A stretch of 64,000 nt of DNA from Pseudomonas fluorescens (GCF_001902145.1 NZ_MRST01000019.1:204223-268222); one strand, 5' to 3'; shown: positions 34,919-47,490, counted from the first letter of the stretch. The notes: generated by a model from the letters alone, not told the origin. Made by a program: numbers and translations.

Positions 34919-35020
34919 CTGTAGGAGCGAGCTTGCTCGCGAAGGCTCCCCAGGCAACGCGTTAAACCAGGCGCGCTGCGTTACCGTTGACGTTCTTCGC
35001 GAGCAAGCTCGCTCCTACAG
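34919..35020. repeat. REPIN after bfr
   Basis: CTGTAGGAGCGAGCTTGCTC and its inverted copy flank a spacer of about 55 bp between bfr and the grxD terminator. Confidence 0.93.
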
Positions 35021-35028
35021 AAAAGCTC

Positions 35029-35069
35029 AAAAAAAGCCCCGCTCTCTTGTGAGAAGCGGGGCTTTTTTA
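35029..35069. terminator. terminator of grxD (and bfr)
   Basis: A long AAGCCCCGCT/AGCGGGGCTT stem has A and T tracts on both sides, between the convergent bfr and grxD genes. Confidence 0.9.
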
Positions 35070-35080
35070 TTGCTCGCCAA

Positions 35081-35419
35081 TTAGGCGTCAGTCTTGGCCG
35101 CTGCTTTTTCCGCTGCGTCTTTGATCAGCGCTTGCAGGGAACCATCCGCTGCCATCTCGGTGATGATGTCACTACCGCCAACCAGCTCACCGGCTACCCA
35201 CAGTTGCGGGAAAGTCGGCCAGTTGGCGTACTTTGGCAGGTTGGCGCGGATTTCAGGGTTTTGCAGGATATCCACGTAAGCGAACTTCTCGCCGCACTGC
35301 ATGATGGCCTGGGACGCTTTTGCGGAGAAACCGCACTGAGGCGCGTTAGGTGCGCCCTTCATGTAAAGCAGAATGGTGTTGTTGGCAATCTGCTCTTTGA
35401 TCGTTTCGATGATATCCAT
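35081..35419 (-). CDS. grxD: monothiol glutaredoxin, Fe-S carrier
   Basis: The 112-residue CGFS-type glutaredoxin (GAPNAPQCGFSAKASQ, Cys29) binds a 2Fe-2S cluster with glutathione and passes it to target proteins. WPTFPQLWVAGELVGGSDI is the conserved glutathione-binding part. The length is that of Grx4. It sits beside bfr and bfd, consistent with iron handling. Confidence 0.96.
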   Translation of the reverse strand: MDIIETIKEQIANNTILLYMKGAPNAPQCGFSAKASQAIMQCGEKFAYVDILQNPEIRANLPKYANWPTFPQLWVAGELVGGSDIITEMAADGSLQALIKDAAEKAAAKTDA

Positions 35420-35496
35420 GGAACACCTCTGCAGGAACTTTGCGACTCACGGGTCGGCACGGTGGCGCATTGTAACGCAAAAATCCAACAGGATGC

Positions 35497-37605
35497 TCAG
35501 GCCGCCGCCACCTTCACCGGTACGCCGTTGAGCGCCGCATTACCCGACAACTCGTCCAATTGCCGCTCGTCGGTCAAGTCATTGGCACTCGCCCCCGGCT
35601 GGCTGCTCGCGATGCTCATCTGCACGCCCGGACGACCGTGGCCCCAGCCGTGAGGCAGGCTGACCACACCCGGCATCATGTCCGCGCTGGCTACCACTTC
35701 CACTTCGATCATGCCGATGCGCGAACTCACTCGCACCCGTTGCCCATCGCTCAGCTGCCGACTGGTTAGGTCGTCGGGGTGCATCAACAGTTGATGGCGT
35801 GGCTTGCCCTTCACCAGCCGGTGATAGTTATGCATCCAGGAATTATTGCTGCGCACATGCCGTCGGCCAATCAGCAACAGTTCGTCGGCCAGCGGCATCG
35901 GCTGGGCGGCGAAACGCGCCAGGTCTGCGAGGATCACCGTCGGTGCCGCTTGCACCTTGCCATCCGCGGTTTTCAAACGTGCCGCGAGGTTGGGCTTGAG
36001 CGGTCCGAGGTCCACGCCATGGGGATGATCCGCCAGCATCGCCACCGATAGCTTATGACTGGATGCGTCACCATAGGCACCCGCACGCAGCCCGAAGTCG
36101 ACCATCTGCGCGGGTGGCAGGGTGGGCTTGAGCACCGCGCCAGTGTGCGCCGCAAACGCCTTGGCCAAGCCGACAAAGATCTCCCAGTCATGCAGCGCAC
36201 CTTCCGGCTTGGGCAGGATCGCGCGATTGAAGCGCGTGACATTGCGCACCGCGAACAGATTGAAGGTAGTGTCGTAGTGATCGTTTTCCAGCGCTGAGGT
36301 GGACGGCAGGATCAGGTCGGCATAACGCGTGGTCTCGTTGATGTACAGGTCGACGCTGACCATGAATTCCAACCCGTCCAGTGCTTGCTCCAATTGGCGA
36401 CCGTTAGGCGTGGACAGTACCGGGTTGCCGGCCACCGTCACCAGGGCGCGGATCTGCCCTTCACCCTCGGTCAGCATTTCTTCGGCCAGGGCTGACACCG
36501 GCAGTTCTCCACCGTACTCCGGGCGCCCGGACACGCGGCTCTGCCAGCGGTTGAAATGGCCGCCGCTGGTAGAGGCCACCAGGTCCACCGCCGGGCTGGT
36601 GCAGAGCGCGCCGCCGACACGGTCCAGATTGCCGGTCACCAGGTTGATCAGTTGCACCAGCCAATGGCACAGCGTGCCAAACGCTTGGGTCGAGACGCCC
36701 ATGCGGCCATAACAAACGGCCTTGTCAGCGCCGGCGAAGTCCCTGGCCAACTGGCGAATTTGCTCGGCAGGCACCGCACACTGGCGGCTCATGGCCTCGG
36801 CATCGAAGCCGGCAATCGCCTTGCGTACATCATCCAGGCCTTGCACCGGCAAATGGCTGTCGCGTGTCAGCCCTTCGGAGAACAACGTGTTGAGCACCCC
36901 AAACAACAACGCCGCATCGCCGCCGGGGCGTACGAACAAGTGCTGGTCGGCGATGGCTGCCGTCTCGCTGCGCCGAGGGTCGACCACCACCACTTTTCCG
37001 CCCCGCGCCTGGATGGCCTTGAGGCGTTTCTCAACATCGGGAACGGTCATGATGCTGCCATTGGAGGCCAATGGGTTGCCACCGAGGATCAACATGAAGT
37101 CGGTCTGGTCGATGTCGGGTATGGGCAACAACAGGCCGTGGCCGTACATCAGGTGACTGGTGAGGTGATGAGGCAGTTGGTCTACCGAGGTCGCGGAAAA
37201 ACGATTGCGCGTCTTCAACAGCCCTAGAAAGTAGTTGCTGTGGGTCATCAACCCATAGTTATGCACGCTTGGGTTGCCCTGATACACCGCCACCGCATTC
37301 CGGCCATGCCGCGCCTGGATACCCGCGAGCCGCTCGGCCACCAGGGCAAAGGCTTCATCCCAGGCAATCGGCTGCCATTCGCTGCCCACCCGCCGCATGG
37401 GTTGGTGCAGGCGGTCCGGGTCATTCTGGATGTCCTGCAGGGCCACGGCCTTGGGGCAGATGTGGCCGCGACTGAAACTGTCCAGAGGGTCGCCCTTGAT
37501 CGAGGTGATCGCCAGGCTACCGTCTTCGGCTTGGGTGGTTTCCAGGGTGAGGCCGCAAATGGCTTCGCACAGGTGGCAGGCACGGTGGTGGAGAGTCTTG
37601 GTCAT
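35497..37605 (-). CDS. molybdopterin-dependent oxidoreductase (formate dehydrogenase/nitrate reductase superfamily)
   Basis: The 702-residue catalytic subunit has an N-terminal 4Fe-4S site (CHLCEAICGL ... ICPKA), typical of Mo-bisMGD enzymes. VAVYQGNPSVHNYG and LILGGNPLASNGSI form the cofactor domains, and VSLPHGWGHGRP ends the C-terminal domain. No Tat signal is seen, so it is cytoplasmic. At the position that carries Sec or Cys in formate dehydrogenases I see no U codon or clear Cys (NRFSATSVDQLPHH). No electron-transfer subunit is adjacent. The substrate is unknown. Confidence 0.88.
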   Translation of the reverse strand: MTKTLHHRACHLCEAICGLTLETTQAEDGSLAITSIKGDPLDSFSRGHICPKAVALQDIQNDPDRLHQPMRRVGSEWQPIAWDEAFALVAERLAGIQARHGRNAVAVYQGNPSVHNYGLMTHSNYFLGLLKTRNRFSATSVDQLPHHLTSHLMYGHGLLLPIPDIDQTDFMLILGGNPLASNGSIMTVPDVEKRLKAIQARGGKVVVVDPRRSETAAIADQHLFVRPGGDAALLFGVLNTLFSEGLTRDSHLPVQGLDDVRKAIAGFDAEAMSRQCAVPAEQIRQLARDFAGADKAVCYGRMGVSTQAFGTLCHWLVQLINLVTGNLDRVGGALCTSPAVDLVASTSGGHFNRWQSRVSGRPEYGGELPVSALAEEMLTEGEGQIRALVTVAGNPVLSTPNGRQLEQALDGLEFMVSVDLYINETTRYADLILPSTSALENDHYDTTFNLFAVRNVTRFNRAILPKPEGALHDWEIFVGLAKAFAAHTGAVLKPTLPPAQMVDFGLRAGAYGDASSHKLSVAMLADHPHGVDLGPLKPNLAARLKTADGKVQAAPTVILADLARFAAQPMPLADELLLIGRRHVRSNNSWMHNYHRLVKGKPRHQLLMHPDDLTSRQLSDGQRVRVSSRIGMIEVEVVASADMMPGVVSLPHGWGHGRPGVQMSIASSQPGASANDLTDERQLDELSGNAALNGVPVKVAAA

Positions 37606-38035
37606 GGCCAGTCTCTTTTATAGGGGCTTTGGCTCAACTATGGGCCGCGCACCCTTGAGGCGCCAGCAACCTTCGCGTTGTGAATCGACGGGCATAGGCC
37701 AGGGCATGGCTAAGCATGAGCAAATGTTTCAGAAACCTTGCCAGCAGGCGCTGAAACCGACGCGACCTGGCCCAAGCCCGCCCCCGCGCATTGCAAAAGG
37801 CCTGGACGCCAGTGTACAAATGGCTCGCTGCTGTCAGGAAATCGTCTTCAAACGCGCGCCAGCGCCCTGCTTGAACACCCCTAAAGCCGTAGCCCTATTG
37901 GTAAAACGCGACATTTAATGTCAATATCGCGTCTTCCCCTATTTCGTCGCCCCGTGCGGCTTTCGCCGCAGGTCTCGCCCGTTGTCGCAATAAACAAGGC
38001 TTTGAGTATCTGCGGTCTGTTGCAAAAGGTAGTTA
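37606..38035. other. 430-bp gap upstream of argF
   Basis: There is no gene I can support. It holds the divergent promoters of the oxidoreductase and argF, and ArgR-like sites. Confidence 0.6.
37893..37913 (-). promoter_or_regulatory. candidate ArgR site upstream of argF
   Basis: TGTCGC-N8-AA on the minus strand (TGTCGCGTTTTACCAA) fits the P. aeruginosa ArgR half-site. A second near match on the plus strand starts at 37983. Control of argF by arginine is expected. Confidence 0.55.
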
Positions 38036-38959
38036 ATGATGAGCGCAAGGCACTTTCTCTCCCTGATGGATTGCACGCCCGATGAGCTGGTCAGCGTGAT
38101 CCGTCGAGGCATTGAGCTTAAAGACCTGCGTAACCGCGGTGTACTGTTTGAGCCGTTGAAAAACCGGGTGCTCGGGATGATTTTCGAAAAGTCCTCGACC
38201 CGCACACGCCTGTCGTTCGAAGCCGGCATGATCCAGCTGGGTGGCCAGGCCATCTTCCTCTCCCCGCGCGACACCCAATTGGGCCGTGGCGAGCCGATCA
38301 GCGATTGCGCCATCGTGATGTCGCGCATGCTCGATGCCGTGATGATCCGTACCTTCGCCCACAGCACCTTGACCGAATTTGCCGCCAACTCCCGTGTGCC
38401 CGTGATCAACGGCCTGTCCGATGACCTGCACCCCTGCCAGTTGCTGGCCGACATGCAAACCTTCCTCGAACACCGTGGCTCGATCCAAGGCAAGACCGTG
38501 GCCTGGATCGGCGATGGCAACAACATGTGCAACAGCTATATAGAAGCGGCGATCCAGTTCGACTTCCACCTGCGTATCGCCTGCCCTGAAGGCTACGAGC
38601 CCAGCGCCGAGTTCATGGCCAAGGCCGATGGCCGTGTGCAACTGCTGCGCGATCCAAAGGACGCAGTGGCCGGCGCGCACCTGGTCAGCACCGACGTCTG
38701 GACCTCCATGGGCCAGGAAGACGAAACCGCCAAGCGCCTGGCTCGGTTCGCGCCGTTCCAGGTGACCCGCGCATTGCTCGACCTGGCCGCGCCAGACGTG
38801 CTGTTCATGCACTGCCTGCCCGCCCACCGGGGCGAAGAAATCAGCCAGGACCTGCTCGACGATCCGCGCTCAGTCGCGTGGGATCAGGCCGAGAACCGCC
38901 TGCATGCGCAAAAGGCCTTGCTCGAATTCCTCGTACCGCCGTCGTACCACCACGCATGA
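38036..38959 (+). CDS. argF: ornithine carbamoyltransferase, anabolic
   Basis: The 307-residue enzyme makes citrulline from ornithine and carbamoyl phosphate in arginine synthesis. The carbamoyl phosphate motif [11 protein letters not shown] lies near residue 57, [13 protein letters not shown] and [11 protein letters not shown] near 100-145, and the ornithine-side [12 protein letters not shown] near 263. Two adjacent ATGs (38036, 38039) are possible; the second may be the true start. Its stop overlaps the next gene. Confidence 0.97.
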   Translation: MMSARHFLSLMDCTPDELVSVIRRGIELKDLRNRGVLFEPLKNRVLGMIFEKSSTRTRLSFEAGMIQLGGQAIFLSPRDTQLGRGEPISDCAIVMSRMLDAVMIRTFAHSTLTEFAANSRVPVINGLSDDLHPCQLLADMQTFLEHRGSIQGKTVAWIGDGNNMCNSYIEAAIQFDFHLRIACPEGYEPSAEFMAKADGRVQLLRDPKDAVAGAHLVSTDVWTSMGQEDETAKRLARFAPFQVTRALLDLAAPDVLFMHCLPAHRGEEISQDLLDDPRSVAWDQAENRLHAQKALLEFLVPPSYHHA

Positions 38960-40065
38960 GCCAGTCATTACTGCTGAACCTGCGCAATCTGGCATGCGGC
39001 TATCAAGACCAGCGGGTGGTGCAAAACCTCAACCTGCACCTCAACGCCGGCGATATCGGTTGCCTGCTCGGCTCTTCGGGCTGTGGCAAGACCACTACCC
39101 TGCGCGCGATTGCTGGCTTTGAGCCGGTGCATGAAGGCGAAATCAGCCTGGCGGGCGAAGTCATCTCCCGTGCCGGTTTCACCTTGGCACCGGAGAAACG
39201 TCGCATCGGCATGGTGTTCCAGGACTACGCATTGTTCCCGCACCTGAGCGTGGCTGACAACATCGCCTTTGGCATTCGCAAGCACCCGCAAAAAGAGCGC
39301 GTAGTCGCCGAGTTGCTGGAGCTGGTCAACTTGAAGAACCTGGGCAAGCGCTTTCCCCATGAGCTTTCCGGTGGTCAGCAACAACGCGTCGCTCTCGCCC
39401 GGGCCCTGGCGCCGGAGCCGCAACTGCTGTTGCTGGATGAACCTTTTTCCAACCTCGATGGCGAACTGCGCCGCAAGCTCAGCCATGAAGTGCGCGACAT
39501 CCTCAAGGCTCGCGGCACCAGCGCGATCCTGGTGACCCATGACCAGGAAGAGGCCTTCGCCGTCAGCGATCACGTCGGGGTCTTCAAGGAAGGCCGCCTT
39601 GAGCAGTGGGACACGCCCTACAACCTCTATCACGAACCGCAGACGCCTTACGTCGCCAGTTTCATCGGCCAGGGGTATTTCATCCGTGGTCGGCTGAACT
39701 CGCCCGAATCGGTCAGCACTGAACTGGGCGACCTGCGCGGCAACCGTGCCTACACCTTGCCGACCGGCGCTGCGGTGGACGTGCTGCTGCGCCCGGACGA
39801 TATCGTGTATGCGCCGGACAGCGCGTTGAAAGCCCGGATCGTCGGCAAGACTTTCCTCGGCGCCTCAACGCTGTACCGGTTACAGCTGCCGACCGGCGCT
39901 CAATTGGAGTCGATTTTCCCCAGCCATGCCGATCACCAAGTGGGCGCAGAGGTGGGGATTCGTGTGGCGGCTGAGCACCTGGTGTTGTTCCAGGCATCCG
40001 GCAGCACAGCGGCGCAGATTCCTGCTGTTGAGTCAGGCGTGCGCCGCCACAGCGTCGCTCACTGA
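38956..40065 (+). CDS. ABC transporter ATP-binding protein (Fe3+/FbpC-like)
   Basis: The 369-residue ATPase has Walker [10 protein letters not shown] (39-47), the Q-loop [12 protein letters not shown], signature [14 protein letters not shown], Walker [13 protein letters not shown] and the His switch. A C-terminal TOBE-type regulatory domain follows (about 240-350). It resembles FbpC/PotA importers for ferric iron, polyamines or sulfate. Its ATG overlaps the argF stop as ATGA, so it is translated with argF, yet no permease or binding protein is adjacent. The partner and substrate are not known. Confidence 0.88.
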   Translation: MSQSLLLNLRNLACGYQDQRVVQNLNLHLNAGDIGCLLGSSGCGKTTTLRAIAGFEPVHEGEISLAGEVISRAGFTLAPEKRRIGMVFQDYALFPHLSVADNIAFGIRKHPQKERVVAELLELVNLKNLGKRFPHELSGGQQQRVALARALAPEPQLLLLDEPFSNLDGELRRKLSHEVRDILKARGTSAILVTHDQEEAFAVSDHVGVFKEGRLEQWDTPYNLYHEPQTPYVASFIGQGYFIRGRLNSPESVSTELGDLRGNRAYTLPTGAAVDVLLRPDDIVYAPDSALKARIVGKTFLGASTLYRLQLPTGAQLESIFPSHADHQVGAEVGIRVAAEHLVLFQASGSTAAQIPAVESGVRRHSVAH

Positions 40066-40117
40066 TAAAACCGGGCCAGCTCCCACAGCTGAGCGCCACG
40101 GTGTTCAAAAATGATTA

Positions 40118-40588
40118 TCAGGCCCGGCCGATCGGTGCGAATTTGGCCTGGGTGTGTTCAGCCAACACCGCCGCTGGCAATTCAACTTCCAAACCTCTCC
40201 TGCCCGCGCTGACAAAAATCGTTGCAAAGGGTTGCGCCGTTTCATCGATAAATGTGCGCAGCCGCTTCTTCTGCCCCAACGGACTGATGCCGCCCAACAG
40301 ATAGCCCGTGGAGCGCTGCGCCGCTGCCGGGTCAGCCATTTCGACTTTCTTCACACCCGCAGCGTGAGCCAGGGCTTTCAAGTCCAGACTTCCGACGACC
40401 GGCACCACCGCCACCAACAATTCGCCCTTCTCGCTGCTCGCCAACAGCGTCTTGAACACCTGGGTCGGGTCCAGGCTCAATTTTTCCGCGGCCTCCAGCC
40501 CATACGAGGCTGCCTTGGGATCATGTTCATAACTATGCACACGATGTTCGGCGCGAACTTTTTTCAACAGGTCCAATGCAGGGGTCAT
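40118..40588 (-). CDS. ybaK: Cys-tRNA(Pro) deacylase YbaK
   Basis: The 156-residue protein is a YbaK-type editing factor that hydrolyses Cys mischarged on tRNA-Pro. Signatures are [48 protein letters not shown] with the invariant Lys, and [18 protein letters not shown]. It converges on the ABC ATPase gene. Confidence 0.95.
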   Translation of the reverse strand: MTPALDLLKKVRAEHRVHSYEHDPKAASYGLEAAEKLSLDPTQVFKTLLASSEKGELLVAVVPVVGSLDLKALAHAAGVKKVEMADPAAAQRSTGYLLGGISPLGQKKRLRTFIDETAQPFATIFVSAGRRGLEVELPAAVLAEHTQAKFAPIGRA

Positions 40589-40913
40589 AACGGCTCCGGG
40601 CGGGCAAACTGATGGCCAATTCTAGGCCAAGCCTACCTAAAACGCTCTAGCACAGACCTATCACCGCAAAAGCAACGCGCCTTGGCCATGATCATTCACC
40701 ACACCAATAGTTCGGAAATGACCAATGGTTCACTTTCGACCTTTGACAGCGGTCATTCTTGTCTATATTTTTTCGTTTCCGAATACCGCAGGAATTATCC
40801 TCTGGTGCTCCGCAATAAGCCGCGATCCAGGATGGGGATCCTTCTCGCGGTGAATATCGCGCAACTGCCCGTTGAGGCCGTGCGCAAGACAAGAACAACA
40901 ATTGAGGTTTTCC
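40589..40913. other. glp promoter region
   Basis: This 325-bp gap holds no gene I support. It carries the divergent promoters of ybaK and glpF. TTTTTTCGTTTCCGAA (40769-40784) looks like a GlpR operator. Confidence 0.5.
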
Positions 40914-43353
<2,440 letters not shown>

Positions 43354-43447
43354 GCCAAGCGCTGGCTTACGGCAGGTTGTAACTGGCAGGGAGCGGATTC
43401 CTGCGTCATCATGGGCCACTTTTGTATGGCAGCCCAAAGGACGCCCC

Positions 43448-44203
43448 ATGAATCTGCCTCCCCGCCAACAACAAATCCTCGAACTGGTCCGCGAACGCGG
43501 GTACGTCAGTATCGAGGAAATGGCGCAGCTATTCGTTGTCACCCCGCAAACCATCCGCCGCGATATCAACCAGCTGGCGGACGCCAACTTGTTGCGCCGC
43601 TATCACGGCGGCGCAGCCTATGACTCCAGTGTCGAGAACACCGCGTACGCCATGCGTGCCGACCAGATGCGTGACGAGAAGCAACGCATCGGTGAAGCCA
43701 TCGCCGCGCAGATTCCCGATCACGCCTCGCTGTTCATCAACATCGGCACCACCACCGAATCCATCGCCCGTGCGCTGCTCAATCACAGCCACCTGAAAAT
43801 CATCACCAACAACCTCAACGTCGCCACCATGCTCAGTGCCAAGGACGACTTCGATGTGTTGCTCACCGGCGGTAATGTGCGCCGTGACGGTGGTGTGGTC
43901 GGCCAGGCCAGTGTCGACTTCATCAACCAGTTCAAGGTCGATTTTGCCTTGGTGGGCATCAGCGGTATCGACGAGGACGGCAGCCTGCTGGACTTCGATT
44001 ACCAGGAAGTGCGGGTTTCCCAGGCAATCATCGCCAATGCGCGACAGGTCATCCTGGCGGCGGACTCCAGTAAATTCGGGCGCAATGCCATGATTCGCCT
44101 GGGGCCGATCAGCCTGGTGGACTGCCTGGTGACTGACCAGCAGCCGGTGCCGGCGTTGGTGCAAGTGCTGAATGAGCACAAGGTGCGACTGGAAGTCGTG
44201 TAG
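43448..44203 (+). CDS. glpR: GlpR, DeoR-family repressor of the glycerol regulon
   Basis: The 251-residue repressor has an N-terminal DeoR helix-turn-helix ([45 protein letters not shown]) and a sugar-phosphate isomerase-like sensor domain ([30 protein letters not shown]). It probably binds glycerol 3-phosphate and represses glpF and glpD. Palindromes that could be its sites lie upstream of both. Confidence 0.96.
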   Translation: MNLPPRQQQILELVRERGYVSIEEMAQLFVVTPQTIRRDINQLADANLLRRYHGGAAYDSSVENTAYAMRADQMRDEKQRIGEAIAAQIPDHASLFINIGTTTESIARALLNHSHLKIITNNLNVATMLSAKDDFDVLLTGGNVRRDGGVVGQASVDFINQFKVDFALVGISGIDEDGSLLDFDYQEVRVSQAIIANARQVILAADSSKFGRNAMIRLGPISLVDCLVTDQQPVPALVQVLNEHKVRLEVV

Positions 44204-44216
44204 CGCCTGCTCAGGC

Positions 44217-44290
44217 GTCATCGCGGGCAAGCCCGGCTCCCACAGTTTGAAATGCGATCAAATGTGGGAGCCGGGCTTGCCCGCGATGAC
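44217..44290. repeat. REPIN between glpR and glpD
   Basis: GTCATCGCGGGCAAGCCCGG and its inverted copy form a nearly perfect 74-bp hairpin, of a REP class different from most here. Confidence 0.93.
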
Positions 44291-44414
44291 GGCCTCACCA
44301 ACACCAACACATTCACCTTTGTTCATAATTCTTCCTTTCCCCACCCTTCGATGAGTTTTTTCAATCGAAGTCGGGTGGCTGTGCCCGCAATTATCAGCTA
44401 CCATTTTCGCAAAT

Positions 44415-44428
44415 GAACATTAATGTTC
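44415..44428. promoter_or_regulatory. candidate GlpR operator upstream of glpD
   Basis: GAACATTAATGTTC is a perfect palindrome 35 bp before the glpD start, next to ATGTTCGAATTC, resembling GlpR half-sites. Confidence 0.6.
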
Positions 44429-44462
44429 GAATTCCAAGACGAAAAGATCGCGAGGCCAGCCG

Positions 44463-46001
44463 ATGAACCCTTCCACCTTGCCTGCTCCACCGCTTGCCGA
44501 AGTCTATGACGTTGCCGTAATTGGTGGCGGGATCAATGGCGTCGGGATTGCGGCAGACGCAGCCGGTCGCGGTTTGTCGGTATTCCTTTGCGAAAAGGAT
44601 GACTTGGCCAGCCACACCTCCTCGGCCAGCAGTAAGCTGATCCACGGCGGCCTGCGTTACCTGGAACACTACGAATTCCGCCTGGTGCGCGAAGCCCTGG
44701 CCGAACGTGAGGTGCTGCTAGGCAAAGCCCCACACATCGTCAAGCAAATGCGCTTCGTGCTGCCGCACCGCCCGCACCTGCGCCCGGCGTGGATGATTCG
44801 CGCTGGCTTGTTCCTGTATGACCACTTGGGCAAGCGCGAAAAACTGGCAGGCTCCAAAAGCCTCAAGTTCGGTGCCGACAGCCCACTGAAAAGTGAAATC
44901 ACCCGAGGCTTCGAATACTCCGACTGCTGGGTCGATGACGCCCGCCTGGTCGTGCTCAATGCCATGGCGGCCCGCGAGAAAGGCGCGCATATCCATACGC
45001 AGACCCGTTGCGTCAGCGCCCATCGCAGCAACGGTCTGTGGGAAATGAACATGGAGCGTGCCGACGGCAGCCTGTTCTCGATCCGCGCCCGCGCCCTGGT
45101 GAATGCTGCCGGCCCTTGGGTGGCCAAATTCATCAAGGACGACCTGAAGCTGGATTCGCCCTACGGCATCCGCTTGATCCAGGGCAGCCATCTGATCGTG
45201 CCGCGCCTGTACGAAGGCGCCCACGCCCATATCCTGCAGAACGAAGACCAGCGCATCGTCTTCACTATTCCGTACCTGAACCACTTGACCATCATCGGCA
45301 CCACCGACCGCGAATACACCGGCGACCCGGCTGCAGTGGCGATCACCGAAGGTGAAACCGACTACATGCTCAAGGTGGTCAACGCGCACTTCAAGAAACA
45401 GTTGAGTCGTGACGATATCGTCCACACCTACTCCGGCGTGCGCCCGCTGTGCAACGACGAGTCGGACAACCCATCGGCCATCACGCGTGATTACACCCTG
45501 GCCTTGTCCGGTAGCACCGGCGAAGCGCCGATCCTGTCGGTATTCGGCGGCAAGCTGACCACCTATCGCAAACTGGCTGAGTCGGCCATGGCCCAACTGG
45601 CGCCGTACTTCACCCAGATGCGCCCAAGCTGGACTGCCACGGCCAGCCTGCCCGGCGGCGAACACATGACCACCCCTGAAGCCCTGGCCGACGCCATCCG
45701 CGCCAAGTTCGACTGGGTACCGAGCGAGATTGCCCGTCGCTGGTCCACCACCTACGGCAGCCGCACCTGGCGCCTGCTGGAGGGCGTGCAATCGCTCGCC
45801 GATCTGGGTGACCACTTGGGTGGCGGCCTCTATACCCGCGAAGTCGACTACCTGTGCGCCGAAGAGTGGGTGACACAACCGCAGGACGTGTTGTGGCGCC
45901 GCACCAAGCTGGGCCTGTTCACCACGCCGCAGGAGCAGGAAAACCTGCAACGCTACTTGTCCAGGGTCGAGCAGAACCGCAGCAAGATCGAAGCCGCTTG
46001 A
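44463..46001 (+). CDS. glpD: aerobic glycerol-3-phosphate dehydrogenase
   Basis: The 512-residue FAD enzyme oxidises glycerol 3-phosphate to dihydroxyacetone phosphate at the inner membrane, passing electrons to quinone. The FAD motif GGGINGVGIAADAAGRG lies near residue 21, SSASSKLIHGGLRYLEHYEF near 58 and FTIPYLNHLTIIGTTDREYTGD near 267. Its own promoter region holds a GlpR-like palindrome. Confidence 0.98.
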   Translation: MNPSTLPAPPLAEVYDVAVIGGGINGVGIAADAAGRGLSVFLCEKDDLASHTSSASSKLIHGGLRYLEHYEFRLVREALAEREVLLGKAPHIVKQMRFVLPHRPHLRPAWMIRAGLFLYDHLGKREKLAGSKSLKFGADSPLKSEITRGFEYSDCWVDDARLVVLNAMAAREKGAHIHTQTRCVSAHRSNGLWEMNMERADGSLFSIRARALVNAAGPWVAKFIKDDLKLDSPYGIRLIQGSHLIVPRLYEGAHAHILQNEDQRIVFTIPYLNHLTIIGTTDREYTGDPAAVAITEGETDYMLKVVNAHFKKQLSRDDIVHTYSGVRPLCNDESDNPSAITRDYTLALSGSTGEAPILSVFGGKLTTYRKLAESAMAQLAPYFTQMRPSWTATASLPGGEHMTTPEALADAIRAKFDWVPSEIARRWSTTYGSRTWRLLEGVQSLADLGDHLGGGLYTREVDYLCAEEWVTQPQDVLWRRTKLGLFTTPQEQENLQRYLSRVEQNRSKIEAA

Positions 46002-46015
46002 CCGCTATCCCCACC

Positions 46016-46116
46016 CTGTAGGAGCGAGCTTGCTCGCGAAAAACCTGAGAGCGCCGCGTTTATTCAGCATAAACGCGGCGTTTTTGCGTTTTTCGCGAGC
46101 AAGCTCGCCCCTACAG
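46016..46116. repeat. REPIN that may also terminate glpD
   Basis: CTGTAGGAGCGAGCTTGCTC is paired with an inverted copy ending at 46116. The core contains CCGCGTTTAT/ATAAACGCGG followed by CGTTTTTG, which looks like an intrinsic terminator. Confidence 0.9.
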
Positions 46117-46120
46117 ACCA

Positions 46121-46165
46121 TTCGGTTTTCCGAACGCACCCCTCTGCGCTATTCGGTTTGCCGGA
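46121..46165. promoter_or_regulatory. AauR binding boxes upstream of aatJ
   Basis: TTCGGTTTTCCGAA (46121-46134) fits the AauR inverted repeat TTCGG-N4-CCGAA exactly. TTCGGTTTGCCGGA (46152-46165) is a one-base variant. They sit about 80-120 bp before the sigma-54 promoter, as enhancer sites should. Confidence 0.82.
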
Positions 46166-46241
46166 CCGAAGACCGAAAACATCGCCGAAACAAAAAGTTA
46201 ATTTCTATATAAATCATTAAGTTATCCTTTTGTTTTCGGTA

Positions 46242-46257
46242 TGGCACGACTCATGCT
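46242..46257 (+). promoter_or_regulatory. sigma-54 promoter of aatJ
   Basis: TGGCACGACTCATGCT has GG-N10-GC at -24/-12 spacing and the TGGCAC core, 113 bp before the start codon. Confidence 0.88.
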
Positions 46258-46369
46258 CTACACTCTTCAACGATTGCCTGAGGCGCCATAGGAGCCGTCA
46301 CGGGCAATCGCTGTACAAGAGAGCCGTTCAGCTGGCTTCATAAAAAAAACAAATGTCGAGGAAGTATTG

Positions 46370-47296
46370 ATGCGCATCGTTCCCCATATCCTGGGCGCAG
46401 CTATCGCTGCTGCTCTGATCAGCACTCCAGTTTTTGCCGCCGAACTCACCGGCACACTGAAGAAAATCAACGACTCCGGCACCATCACTCTCGCTCACCG
46501 CGACAGCTCCATTCCGTTTTCCTACATCGCGGATGGCTCGGGCAAACCCGTGGGCTACTCCCACGACATCCAGTTGGCCGTTGTCGAGCAACTGAAAAAA
46601 GACCTGAACAAACCCGACCTCAAAGCCAAGTACAACCTGGTGACCTCGCAAACCCGTATCCCGTTGATCCAGAACGGCACCGCGGATCTGGAGTGCGGCT
46701 CCACCACCAACAACACCGAACGCGCCCAGCAAGTTGATTTCACCGTCAACATCTTCGAAATCGGCACCCGCCTGCTGGTCAAGAAAGACAAGGAAGGCAA
46801 GCCGTCCTACGCTGACTTTGCCGACCTGAAAGGCAAAAACGTCGTGACCACCGCCGGCACCACGTCCGAGCGCATCATCAAGGCGATGAACGCCGACAAG
46901 CAGATGGGCATGAACGTTATCTCCGCCAAAGACCACGGCGAATCCTTCCAGATGCTCGAAAGCGGCCGCGCCGTTGCATTCATGATGGACGACGCCCTGC
47001 TGGCCGGTGAAGAAGCCAAGGCCAAGAAGCCCGATGACTGGGTCATTACCGGCACTCCGCAGTCCTTCGAAGCCTATGCATGCATGGTTCGCAAAGGCGA
47101 CCCGGCCTTCAAGAAAGCCGTGGATGACGCCATTGTCGCCCTGTACAAGTCCGGCGAGATCAACAAGATCTACGCCAAATGGTTCGAAAGCCCGATCCCA
47201 CCGAAAGGCCTGAACCTGAACTTCCCGATGAGCGACAAGGTCAAGGAGCTGATCGCTAACCCTAGCGACAAACCAGCGCCAGAAGTAAAAATCTGA
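46370..47296 (+). CDS. aatJ: acidic amino acid ABC transporter, substrate-binding protein
   Basis: The 308-residue periplasmic protein binds glutamate/aspartate (and probably Gln/Asn). It has a signal peptide (MRIVPHILGAAIAAALISTPVFAAEL) and the GltI-type family 3 fold: LAHRDSSIPFSYIADGSGKPVGYSHDI, DLECGSTTNNTERAQQVDFTVN and FMMDDALLAGE. The ATG at 46370 is preferred to the TTG directly before it. AauR boxes and a sigma-54 promoter drive it. Confidence 0.96.
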   Translation: MRIVPHILGAAIAAALISTPVFAAELTGTLKKINDSGTITLAHRDSSIPFSYIADGSGKPVGYSHDIQLAVVEQLKKDLNKPDLKAKYNLVTSQTRIPLIQNGTADLECGSTTNNTERAQQVDFTVNIFEIGTRLLVKKDKEGKPSYADFADLKGKNVVTTAGTTSERIIKAMNADKQMGMNVISAKDHGESFQMLESGRAVAFMMDDALLAGEEAKAKKPDDWVITGTPQSFEAYACMVRKGDPAFKKAVDDAIVALYKSGEINKIYAKWFESPIPPKGLNLNFPMSDKVKELIANPSDKPAPEVKI

Positions 47297-47490
47297 TACC
47301 TGACTAAGCTTATGTCCTGAGGGAGCCAACCCTCCCTCAGGCGTCTGTAATTACCTGCTGGTTTCAACTTGGAACACTCGACCTGGCGGTTTTCGAGCCG
47401 ATCGTGTGTGCCTGGCGTTCAACGTCAGGCGGGAACGGATCTTCCCCAAGCGGGTGCTTGTACATCGATCGATCTCGAGGGGAGACCCTA

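Larger units (their letters stand above)
46002..46369. other. intergenic region between glpD and aatJ
   Basis: It holds a REPIN, two AauR-like boxes and a sigma-54 promoter, each listed separately, and no gene. Confidence 0.85.
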
